Shown piece after piece: positions 8,198 to 14,602 of a stretch of DNA of 62,179 bases. The position numbers and the translations under genes are program-made. The number at the start of each line of letters is the position of its first letter. Within the stretch, counting starts at the first letter, position 1. A model generated the notes under the pieces. That model did not search any database. It had not been told where the DNA came from and saw only the letters and a program-made list of their open reading frames with translations. Origin of the DNA: Paenibacillus glacialis (lineage in GTDB: Bacteria > Bacillota > Bacilli > Paenibacillales > Paenibacillaceae); contig NZ_LVJH01000063.1 of assembly GCF_001637205.1 (NCBI RefSeq), positions 1 to 62,179 of the forward strand, written 5' to 3'.

Positions 8198-8215
8198 GAA
8201 ATTCCAACTAATTTC
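8198..8215. promoter_or_regulatory. dyad in the cysH leader (possible operator)
   Basis: GAAATT-CCAACT-AATTTC is a 6-6-6 perfect inverted repeat just downstream of the cysH -10 element, where a repressor would block transcription. Sulfur genes in Bacillales are commonly under CymR or LysR-type control, but this sequence does not clearly match a site I know. Confidence 0.4.
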
Positions 8216-8231
8216 ATATGAATTATATCTT

Positions 8232-8261
8232 ATTATAAATATTACCAGTTGAATGTGTCAA
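8232..8261 (-). promoter_or_regulatory. cysH-sat promoter (sigma-A)
   Basis: A consensus -35 TTGACA (8256-8261) and -10 TATAAT (8232-8237) with 18 bp spacing lie on the minus strand, about 72 bp upstream of the cysH start. Confidence 0.8.
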
Positions 8262-8302
8262 TATGTATTCGCCTAATCTACTTTATTGTAGTAATAAAAA
8301 AA

Positions 8303-8340
8303 CACAAAAAGACCCATTCGTGAGAATAGGTCTTTTTGTG
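8303..8340 (-). terminator. terminator of rplM-rpsI
   Basis: A 12-bp stem CACAAAAAGACC/GGTCTTTTTGTG (8303-8314, 8329-8340) is extended by an inner ATTC/GAAT pair. It is followed on the minus strand by a run of T (8296-8302). It begins 8 bp after the rpsI stop. Confidence 0.9.
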
Positions 8341-8348
8341 AAATAATA

Positions 8349-8741
8349 TTAACGTTTGGAGAACTGAGGAGCACGACGAGCTGCTTTAAGTCCGTATTTC
8401 TTACGTTCTTTCATACGTGGGTCACGAGTTAAGAATCCTGCTTTCTTAAGAGAAGAACGCATTTCAGGATCTACTTTAAGCAATGCACGAGAAATCCCGT
8501 GACGAATTGCTCCAGCTTGACCTGATGTTCCTCCACCATGAGCAATTACGAGAACATCGTATTTGCCAAGTGTTTCTGTTAAGTTAAGAGGTTGCTTAAC
8601 AATCAACTTAAGTGTTTCTAGACCGAAATATTCATTAATGTCGCGTTTATTAATGACAATGCGTCCTTCACCCGGTATAAGACGAACACGTGCTACCGAA
8701 TGTTTACGACGACCTGTCCCATAGTATTGTACTTGTGCCAT
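8349..8741 (-). CDS. rpsI: 30S ribosomal protein S9
   Basis: A 130-residue protein with the S9 signature GGGTSGQAGAIRHGISRALL (about 68-87) and the invariant basic C-terminal tail ending FSKR, which reaches the P-site tRNA on the 30S head. It follows rplM by 20 bp with AAAGGAGGA upstream, the universal rplM-rpsI pair. Confidence 0.97.
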   Translation of the reverse strand: MAQVQYYGTGRRKHSVARVRLIPGEGRIVINKRDINEYFGLETLKLIVKQPLNLTETLGKYDVLVIAHGGGTSGQAGAIRHGISRALLKVDPEMRSSLKKAGFLTRDPRMKERKKYGLKAARRAPQFSKR

Positions 8742-8761
8742 GAAACTGTCCTCCTTTTAAA

Positions 8762-9199
8762 TTAGCCGCGAAGTTCGTAAACTTCTGGATTTTGTGCTGC
8801 GTGTGGATGTTCTGTACCTGCATAAACTTTAAGTCTAAGCTTCATCTTGTCGCCCATACGTGTCTTAGGAATCATACCTTTAACGGCTGCTTCAATAACA
8901 CGTTCAGGGAAAGTCTTCAGCATTTCTTGAGCTGTAGTTACTTTCAAACCACCAGTGTGCTGGGAGTGACGGTAGTATTTCTTGTCAGTCAACTTTCTTC
9001 CTGTCAAATGGATCTTCTCAGCGTTGATTACGACAACAAAGTCGCCAGAGTCAACGTGTGTTGTAAATTGTGGCTTGTGTTTGCCGCGAATAAGAGCAGC
9101 AACCTCAGTTGCCAAACGACCTAGCGTTTTACCATCAGCATCGATGATGTGCCAGTTGCGCTCTACTTCATTTGGCTTAGCCATATAGGTGGTACGCAT
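8762..9199 (-). CDS. rplM: 50S ribosomal protein L13
   Basis: A 145-residue protein with the L13 motifs WHIIDADGKTLGRLATEVA near the start and GDFVVVINAEKI in the middle. The start MRTTYMAKP follows AAGGAGG by about 9 nt; longer in-frame extensions upstream have no ribosome-binding site. L13 is an early assembly protein of the large subunit. Its mRNA begins with a structured leader (9296-9348). Confidence 0.96.
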   Translation of the reverse strand: MRTTYMAKPNEVERNWHIIDADGKTLGRLATEVAALIRGKHKPQFTTHVDSGDFVVVINAEKIHLTGRKLTDKKYYRHSQHTGGLKVTTAQEMLKTFPERVIEAAVKGMIPKTRMGDKMKLRLKVYAGTEHPHAAQNPEVYELRG

Positions 9200-9295
9200 A
9201 AAATAGTTCCTCCTTGTTATCGTCCGAAAATCAAACATATTTCATTTATCTTCGTTCATAGTAGTTAGTAAATGTTATCAATTAATTTAAAGCAT

Positions 9296-9348
9296 AATTG
9301 TGATCATCTTATTTGGGGCTGTGGGAAAGCCATTAAGAAAACACAATT
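9296..9348 (-). promoter_or_regulatory. L13 leader RNA (likely autoregulatory)
   Basis: On the minus strand three nested helices can be drawn: AATTGTG/CACAATT (9342-9348 with 9296-9302), TCTTA/TAAGA, and GGCT/AGCC with a 7-nt loop. The structure begins at the predicted transcription start, a few nt after the -10 element. L13 leaders upstream of rplM are known in Firmicutes as presumed targets of L13. Identification is by structure and position, not by a covariance-model search. Confidence 0.65.
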
Positions 9349-9351
9349 TTT

Positions 9352-9380
9352 ATTCTACAGTATCCACAAGCAAATCGCAA
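9352..9380 (-). promoter_or_regulatory. rplM-rpsI promoter (sigma-A)
   Basis: The -35 TTGCGA (9375-9380) and -10 TAGAAT (9352-9357) are 17 bp apart on the minus strand. The promoter lies immediately after the truA stop codon at 9386. Confidence 0.7.
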
Positions 9381-9385
9381 GAGAT

Positions 9386-10174
9386 TTATAAAGTTTTTTT
9401 CATATGATCACTGTAATCTACATCCCAAAGCGTAAGGCCCTTTCCTTCCGCTGTTGGACCGGCTTGTGTCCGATCTAAAGCCGCCAAAATGACTGGTATG
9501 TCATCAGGAGACTTCTTCCCTTCTCCAACTTCCAGTAATGTTCCCATCATAATACGAACCATGTGCTGCAAGAAGCCACTTCCTGTTACATACGTATGAA
9601 TAACGCCTTGATCTCTGGAAGCTGACCTACACATCGAATCATCCACTTCAATATAAGCGTCAAACAATGTGCGAACATGACATGTCTTCGCAGAATTACG
9701 GGAAGCAAATGATGTGAAGTCATGTGTTCCTATAAAGTGCTTAATAGCCCTCTGCATTGCTGCGATATCCAATCTCCCATGATGATGAAGTTGGGTATGA
9801 CGCGTAAATACATCAATAAATTGATTAGCATTTACTGTGTAACGGTATGTTTTACGTTTGGCTGATCGACGAGAGTGAAAAAGTTCCGGTACTTCTATTG
9901 CCTCTCTAACCACGATATCCGCTGGAAGCCTTGTGTTCAGGGCCATTGCCCACCGTTCTACGGGAATAGCAGATAGAGATTGGAAATTGAATACCTGACC
10001 GTAGGCGTGTACACCTGCATCTGTCCGCCCTGAAGCTATAATCTTCACCTCATCACCTGTAAGCATCTTAATTGCCTTCTCAAGGTGATCCTGAACCGTT
10101 CTGCCATCCGTTTGTGTCTGAAAGCCGTTATAATTCGTTCCCTCGTAACTGACCTTCATACATAAGTTGCGCAA
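9386..10174 (-). CDS. truA: tRNA pseudouridine(38-40) synthase TruA
   Basis: A 262-residue protein with the TruA catalytic motif ASGRTDAGVHAYGQ (about 47-60), whose Asp attacks the target uridine in the anticodon arm, plus YEGTNYNGFQ near the start. The start is TTG, 8 nt after GAGGTG. In Bacillus the ECF transporter genes ecfA1-ecfA2-ecfT lie between rplQ and truA; here that position holds only a repeat element. Confidence 0.95.
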   Translation of the reverse strand: MRNLCMKVSYEGTNYNGFQTQTDGRTVQDHLEKAIKMLTGDEVKIIASGRTDAGVHAYGQVFNFQSLSAIPVERWAMALNTRLPADIVVREAIEVPELFHSRRSAKRKTYRYTVNANQFIDVFTRHTQLHHHGRLDIAAMQRAIKHFIGTHDFTSFASRNSAKTCHVRTLFDAYIEVDDSMCRSASRDQGVIHTYVTGSGFLQHMVRIMMGTLLEVGEGKKSPDDIPVILAALDRTQAGPTAEGKGLTLWDVDYSDHMKKTL

Positions 10175-10504
10175 AGTAACATCACCTCATTTAGCAAAGC
10201 TTAATCATCAAATAGATCCGATCACCGTTAAATTTAAGACGGTACCCCATAGCTGCTTGAATGATAAGCAAAGGTTCTGGAACTTACACTTTCTTATCAT
10301 TCAAGAAGAAACGGCTACACCGACCCTTAAGGGCGGGTATCCGTCTCTTCGGAAATGTAAGAAGTAGAGTATCAAGTGAAACTTATACTCTCTTATATTT
10401 TAAAAAAGAAGCTCCTTTCGGAGCTTCCTCTATTCCGAAATGAAGTGAAAAAAGGGTTAATACAGAATCAACGATTACTGCTTACCCTTTCAACATTTCG
10501 ATAT
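10175..10504. repeat. intergenic repeat element between rplQ and truA, no gene
   Basis: This 330-bp gap holds several inverted repeats. A 12-bp perfect stem spans 10257-10268 with 10293-10304. A long imperfect hairpin around 10305-10348 has AAGAAACGG opposite CCGTCTCTT. An 11-bp stem spans 10366-10391. Two direct copies of a GAACTTACACTTTCTTAT-like motif lie at 10279-10312 and 10378-10411, about 99 bp apart. The plus-strand 60-codon frame crossing the region (10261-10443) merely translates these copies and has no ribosome-binding site. The layout resembles a degenerate dispersed intergenic repeat. Confidence 0.6.
10402..10427 (-). terminator. terminator of the S10-spc-alpha cluster (after rplQ)
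   Basis: The hairpin GAAGCTCC-TTTC-GGAGCTTC (10408-10427) is followed on the minus strand by TTTTTTA (10401-10407). It stands about 80 bp after the rplQ stop codon and ends the long ribosomal-protein transcript. Confidence 0.85.
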
Positions 10505-10870
10505 TTACGCGCGGTCTACTAATTCCAAGTAAACCATTGGCGCAGAATCGCCACGACGAGGTCCTAGTTTTAGGATACGAGTGTATCCACCTGGACGCTC
10601 TGAGTAACGAGGTGCCAAATCCGTAAACAATTTTTGAATAGCATCTTGCTCGCCATCCAATGTTTCACGACGTACGAATGCTGCTACTTGACGACGAGCG
10701 TGAAGGTCTCCCTTTTTCGCTTTCGTGATCAACTTCTCAGCGATCGAACGAACTTCTTTAGCTTTCGCTTCCGTTGTTTGGATGCGTTCATATAAGAATA
10801 GGTCCGTTACCAAGTCACGAAATAATGCTTTACGTGCGCTAGCATCGCGGCCCAACTTTTGGTATGCCAT
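10505..10870 (-). CDS. rplQ: 50S ribosomal protein L17
   Basis: A 121-residue protein beginning MAYQKLGRDASARKALFRDL, the typical short bacterial L17, and ending VYLELVDRA. It lies near the peptide exit tunnel. It is the last gene of the alpha operon, 32 bp after rpoA, with GAAGGAGGG before the ATG. Confidence 0.97.
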   Translation of the reverse strand: MAYQKLGRDASARKALFRDLVTDLFLYERIQTTEAKAKEVRSIAEKLITKAKKGDLHARRQVAAFVRRETLDGEQDAIQKLFTDLAPRYSERPGGYTRILKLGPRRGDSAPMVYLELVDRA

Positions 10871-10902
10871 GTTTTTCCCTCCTTCACTAACAATCTTAGA
10901 AG

Positions 10903-11847
10903 CTATTCTTCAGTCCGAAGTCCCAAACCGAGTTCCTCGAGCTTTTCTTGTACTTCCTCCAAAGATTTGCGGCCCAAGTTACGAACCTTCATCATATCTT
11001 CTTCGGTCTTTGTTGTAAGTTCTTGTACTGTATTGATACCAGCACGCTTGAGGCAGTTATAAGAACGGACTGATAGATCGAGCTCTTCGATCGTCATCTC
11101 AAGCACTTTTTCTTTTTTGTCTTCTTCTTTTTCGACCATAATTTCAGCATCTTTAGCTTCGTCAGTCAAACCAACGAATAGATTCACATGCTCGGTCAAA
11201 ATTTTAGCTCCAAGACTAACAGCTTCTTCTGGTCTAACGCTTCCGTCAGTCCAGATTTCCATTGTAAGCTTGTCGTAGTTAGTCACTTGACCAACACGTG
11301 TGTTCTCAACGCCATAATTGACGCGTGAGATCGGAGTGTAGATGGAATCAACCGGAATGACGCCGATCGGTTGGTCATCACGTTTGTTCCGATCTGCTTG
11401 AACATAACCACGTCCACGACTTGCAAAAATACGCATGTGTAGTCTGGATCCAGGACCCAATGTCGCAATGTGAAGATCAGGATTTAGAATTTCAACATCA
11501 CTGTCCGCACGGATATCCGCAGCTGTGATAACTCCTTCGCCTTCAGCATCAATCTCGAACACTTTCTCTTCGTCAGAATGAATTTTGAGGGATAGAGCTT
11601 TCAAGTTTAGAATAATCTCCGTTACGTCTTCCATTACTCCTGGCACTGTTGTGAATTCATGTAGAACACCGTCAATCTGAACCGATGTAACAGCTGCACC
11701 AGGCAGCGATGATAGTAAGATTCGGCGAAGTGAATTCCCCAAAGTCTGACCATAACCGCGTTCTAGTGGTTCTACTACGAATTTACCATAAGTACCATTT
11801 TCATTGACGTCAATGGTCTCAATTTTCGGCTTTTCGATTTCAATCAC
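10903..11847 (-). CDS. rpoA: DNA-directed RNA polymerase subunit alpha
   Basis: A 314-residue protein, the same length as the Bacillus subtilis enzyme. The N-terminal dimerisation domain (about 1-228) includes GYGQTLGNSLRRILLSSLPG. An acidic linker (EKEEDKKEK) leads to the C-terminal DNA- and activator-binding domain with SVRSYNCLKRAGINTVQEL. The start is the GTG (VIEIEKPK) 8 nt after AAGGAGG; an upstream in-frame TTG overlaps that site. Confidence 0.97.
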   Translation of the reverse strand: MIEIEKPKIETIDVNENGTYGKFVVEPLERGYGQTLGNSLRRILLSSLPGAAVTSVQIDGVLHEFTTVPGVMEDVTEIILNLKALSLKIHSDEEKVFEIDAEGEGVITAADIRADSDVEILNPDLHIATLGPGSRLHMRIFASRGRGYVQADRNKRDDQPIGVIPVDSIYTPISRVNYGVENTRVGQVTNYDKLTMEIWTDGSVRPEEAVSLGAKILTEHVNLFVGLTDEAKDAEIMVEKEEDKKEKVLEMTIEELDLSVRSYNCLKRAGINTVQELTTKTEEDMMKVRNLGRKSLEEVQEKLEELGLGLRTEE

Positions 11848-11976
11848 GCATGTACCCTCCTTCAAACGTCGCTCCTATATAACAGTCATCTTGTCTAGAG
11901 TATCCTGTGGTATACCTAAACAACCATTGTTAGCAAAACGCGCGGGTTTTATACCACATTGTTCTGGTTGACTTAA

Positions 11977-12372
11977 TTAGACACGACGACGTTTTGGTGG
12001 GCGGCACCCGTTATGTGGAACTGGAGTTACATCCTTAATTAGGTTGACTTCCAGACCAGCAGCTTGCAAAGAACGAATCGCAGCTTCACGACCAGCTCCA
12101 GGACCTTTAACCATAACTTCAACTGATTTCATTCCATGTTCCATAGCTGCTTTAGCTGCTGTTTCAGCGGCCATTTGTGCAGCAAATGGAGTGGACTTAC
12201 GTGAACCTCTGAATCCTAGTCCGCCTGAACTAGCCCATGAGATTGCATTACCGTGTGGATCAGTGATCGTTACAATCGTATTGTTGAACGTGGAACGAAT
12301 ATGTGCCACGCCAGATTCAATATTTTTACGATCGCGGCGTTTAGTACGCACGACTTTTTTTGGTTTTGCCAT
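11977..12372 (-). CDS. rpsK: 30S ribosomal protein S11
   Basis: A 131-residue protein with HIRSTFNNTIVTITD and KGPGAGREAAIRSLQAAGL, the S11 signature, and the basic GCRPPKRRRV C-terminus. It forms part of the platform at the mRNA exit. It follows rpsM by 19 bp. Confidence 0.97.
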   Translation of the reverse strand: MAKPKKVVRTKRRDRKNIESGVAHIRSTFNNTIVTITDPHGNAISWASSGGLGFRGSRKSTPFAAQMAAETAAKAAMEHGMKSVEVMVKGPGAGREAAIRSLQAAGLEVNLIKDVTPVPHNGCRPPKRRRV

Positions 12373-12391
12373 TGTCTTTTATCCCCCCTTA

Positions 12392-12760
12392 TTATTTCTT
12401 CTTGTTCGCTACCGTACGACGAGGGCCTTTGCGTGTACGTGCATTCGTCTTAGTACGTTGTCCACGAACCGGCAACCCACGGCGATGACGCACACCACGA
12501 TAGCAACCAATTTCAACTAGACGTTTAATATTCAAGGAAATTTCACGACGCAAGTCACCTTCAACCTTGACTGTTTTGTCGATCGTTTCACGCAATTTGC
12601 TGACTTCATCTTCAGTTAGATCTCTAACGCGAGTTTCTGAACTGATGCCTGTTTCTTCTAAAATTTTCTGGGAAGTCGTTCTACCGATTCCGAAAATGTA
12701 AGTCAAGGCGATCTCAACGCGCTTATCACGTGGTAAATCCACTCCAGCTATACGAGCCAT
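12392..12760 (-). CDS. rpsM: 30S ribosomal protein S13
   Basis: A 122-residue protein starting MARIAGVDLPRDKRVEIAL with the helix-hairpin-helix IFGIGRTTSQKIL. The conserved tail GQRTKTNARTRKGPRRT contacts P-site tRNA and the L5 bridge. It follows rpmJ by 20 bp in the alpha-operon order. Confidence 0.97.
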   Translation of the reverse strand: MARIAGVDLPRDKRVEIALTYIFGIGRTTSQKILEETGISSETRVRDLTEDEVSKLRETIDKTVKVEGDLRREISLNIKRLVEIGCYRGVRHRRGLPVRGQRTKTNARTRKGPRRTVANKKK

Positions 12761-12780
12761 TTTACGCTACACCCCCTTCT

Positions 12781-12894
12781 TTAACCTTGTTTTTGTTTAT
12801 GTTTCGGATTTTCACAAATCACCATTACTGTCCCTTTACGACGAATGACTTTGCATTTTTCGCACATGGGTTTTACAGAAGGTCTTACCTTCAT
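12781..12894 (-). CDS. rpmJ: 50S ribosomal protein L36 (zinc-binding form)
   Basis: A 37-codon gene read directly on the minus strand: start MKVRPSVKPMCEKCK, end NPKHKQKQG. Cys11, Cys14, Cys27 and His32 form the zinc ribbon of the C+ form. AGGAGG lies 8 nt before the ATG. The 5' side is occupied by the hairpin repeat array at 12910-13045, whose innermost unit merges with the ribosome-binding site. Confidence 0.95.
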   Translation of the reverse strand: MKVRPSVKPMCEKCKVIRRKGTVMVICENPKHKQKQG

Positions 12895-12909
12895 GTTAAT
12901 TACCTCCTC

Positions 12910-13045
12910 AAAGTTTTGCGAAGCAAAACTGACTTCGAAAGCATATACCAAGTTTTGCATTGCAAAACTGACATCGAAAGCATTTAGAAAGCTCTATACA
13001 AGAAACTTTCTTCATAAGAATCAGCTCTATTTTGCCGGGCAAAAC
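12910..13045 (-). repeat. hairpin repeat array in the rpmJ leader
   Basis: Two good units, beginning at 12911 and 12950 (period 39 bp), carry AGTTTTGC-GAA-GCAAAACT and AGTTTTGC-ATT-GCAAAACT. Each is followed on the plus strand by GACTTCGAAAGCAT or GACATCGAAAGCAT. A degenerate hairpin TTTTGC-CGG-GCAAAA lies at 13030-13044. On the minus strand the innermost hairpin ends CAAAACTTTG and runs into AGGAGG of rpmJ. It is the same family as 1661-1820. Confidence 0.85.
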
Positions 13046-13079
13046 AGGTTTCAGCCAAAATCTTAATGTGTACGTTGCA

Positions 13080-13295
13080 TTATTTACGGTAAGTTATACG
13101 ACCTTTGGTTAGATCATATGGTGATAACTGTACGACCACTTTGTCTCCAGTCAGAATACGAATAAAGTGCATCCGTAGCTTTCCTGAAACATGACCAAGT
13201 ATTTGATGACCGTTCTCAAGTTCAACCTTGAACGTTGCATTTGGAAGCAGTTCAAGGACCGTACCTTCTACTTCAATTACGTCTTCTTTAGCCAC
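13080..13295 (-). CDS. infA: translation initiation factor IF-1
   Basis: A 71-residue S1/OB-fold protein starting MAKEDVIEVEGTVLE with the motif VSGKLRMHFIRILTGDKV, the standard bacterial IF-1, which occupies the ribosomal A site during initiation. It starts 2 bp after the stop of the KOW-domain gene, so translation is probably coupled. Confidence 0.96.
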   Translation of the reverse strand: MAKEDVIEVEGTVLELLPNATFKVELENGHQILGHVSGKLRMHFIRILTGDKVVVQLSPYDLTKGRITYRK

Positions 13296-13297
13296 AA

Positions 13298-13606
13298 TTA
13301 GTCTCCTCTCTGTTCAGCATTTGATTCGGTAGATAGTCTAAACATCATCACTGCATAACGCAGCTTTCCGTTTGTGACCCGACCGTTTTCCATTAAACTG
13401 TTTGCAACCTCACTGCTAATATACGATTGGGCTTCCAAGTGAAGAAGGTTTTTCTTCTTCGCTTGATCAAACTTACGTTTATCCCCATCCGCAATATAGA
13501 CGAACTTGTTATCGGCTTGGGTCAGGACTACAGCTAGTTGTCCAGCATCCTTGCCTCTCAGTATCTTCACAATTTGACCAATATGCGGTATGGATTGGTT
13601 GTTCAT
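13298..13606 (-). CDS. KOW-domain RNA-binding protein (L14e/YbzG-like)
   Basis: A 102-residue protein. Residues 8-45 (IGQIVKILRGKDAGQLAVVLTQ, quoted in part) form a KOW motif as in eukaryal and archaeal L14e. The rest has a basic patch (KRKFDQAKKKN) and no further domain I recognise. Small KOW proteins occur at this place, between map and infA, in Bacillus (ybzG) and clostridia. The start was set at the ATG 6 nt after AGGTGA rather than the in-frame TTG two codons earlier. It is presumably ribosome-associated; its function is unknown. Confidence 0.8.
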   Translation of the reverse strand: MNNQSIPHIGQIVKILRGKDAGQLAVVLTQADNKFVYIADGDKRKFDQAKKKNLLHLEAQSYISSEVANSLMENGRVTNGKLRYAVMMFRLSTESNAEQRGD

Positions 13607-13616
13607 AAACAATCAC

Positions 13617-13877
13617 CTACCACTTCAGTTTTGTGAAACCACTGTCATCCGCTCTGGTGTCTAACATAACAATGTGGTCTTCGTTTAACTTGCGATTACC
13701 GGAGGATCCAGGGACTAAGACCGAAGTGCAAATGCTAGTAAGGAAACCATTGTAGTCCTTAGCTGACGGCACTAAAGCTTGATTGCGAATGTACGGTTCA
13801 GCAAGTTGACTTGTAGCCATAACTTGCCCTGCCTCGCTCATAAGCCCACGTTCCGTTTTGGACTTAACTATGATCAT
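13617..13877 (-). pseudogene. map: truncated, inactive methionine aminopeptidase remnant
   Basis: An 86-codon open frame in the position of map. Residues 1-24 (MIIVKSKTERGLMSEAGQVM) match the Map N-terminus. About 20 residues are then missing, and LAEPYIRNQALVPSAKDYNGF matches the family segment ending GAIPSFKGYNGF. SICTSV is retained, but the catalytic HGIP region is lost (LVPGSSG), the metal-ligand motif GDSAW is degraded (SGFTKLKW), and the C-terminal two thirds with the remaining metal ligands is absent. It cannot be an active peptidase. It keeps its place between adk (5 bp) and the KOW gene, and an intact frame. Confidence 0.8.
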
Positions 13878-13882
13878 TACAC

Positions 13883-14527
13883 CTAACCTCGCAATATTGA
13901 TACGATTTCAGTTGTAACCGCATCAATTTCCATTTCACCATCGATCTGACGCAATAAACCTTTTTCCTGATAAAAATCTAGGAGTGGTGCTGTTTTGTTA
14001 ATATATTCGTCAAGTCTTTTACCTACACTCTCTTCGTTATCATCCGAGCGTTGGTATAATTCCCCTCCGTCAATATCACAAACACCTTCCTGTTTAGACG
14101 GGTTAAAGATCACATGATAAGAGGATCCACATTCTTTACAAATCCGTCTTCCAGTCAAACGCGCCATTAATTTATCGCGATCAACTTTCAAGTTAACAAC
14201 GTAATCCAGTTGAGTATTTAAACGGGATAGTATTTCTTCCAGCGCTTCCGCTTGCGAAAGGGTTCTTGGAAATCCATCCAACAAAAAACCTTTTTCGCAA
14301 TCGGACTGCTGTAGACGTTCACCCACAATACCAATTGTAACATCATCCGGTACAAGTAAGCCCTGATCCATATATCCTTTGGCCTTAACTCCAATCGGTG
14401 TTTCCTGTTTAATCGCTAGACGAAATGCATCGCCTGTTGAGATATGAGGAATACCGAATTCATTAACGATGGCCGCTGCTTGTGTTCCTTTACCTGCTCC
14501 AGGAGGTCCCATGAAAAGAATGTTCAC
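13883..14527 (-). CDS. adk: adenylate kinase (zinc-lid form)
   Basis: A 214-residue protein with the P-loop GPPGAGKGTQA at about 7-17, the DGFPRT motif near 84-89, and a long LID domain. The LID carries C-x2-C...C-x2-D (CKEC, VCDID), the structural zinc site of Gram-positive adenylate kinases. It converts AMP plus ATP to two ADP. The start is the GTG 8 nt after GGGGGAG; an in-frame GTG three codons earlier overlaps that site. It lies between secY and the map remnant. Confidence 0.95.
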   Translation of the reverse strand: MNILFMGPPGAGKGTQAAAIVNEFGIPHISTGDAFRLAIKQETPIGVKAKGYMDQGLLVPDDVTIGIVGERLQQSDCEKGFLLDGFPRTLSQAEALEEILSRLNTQLDYVVNLKVDRDKLMARLTGRRICKECGSSYHVIFNPSKQEGVCDIDGGELYQRSDDNEESVGKRLDEYINKTAPLLDFYQEKGLLRQIDGEMEIDAVTTEIVSILRG

Positions 14528-14602
14528 GTTTATCACTCCCCCAAGAATTTCTATTTCAAGAAATGCAGGTACCAGGAAGTTTAAAAAACTTCACCGGACC
14601 TT

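Noticed and set aside
9358..9374. DnaA-box-like TGTGGATAC within the rplM promoter spacer
   Set aside because: About a dozen one-mismatch sites are expected by chance in a window of this size.
10261..10443. Plus-strand 60-codon frame between rplQ and truA
   Set aside because: It translates the intergenic repeat copies; there is no ribosome-binding site, and it crosses the rplQ terminator.
14575..14597. AAGTTTTTTAAACTT hairpin upstream of adk
   Set aside because: A short AT-rich palindrome without the CGAAG flank or SD junction of the repeat family.
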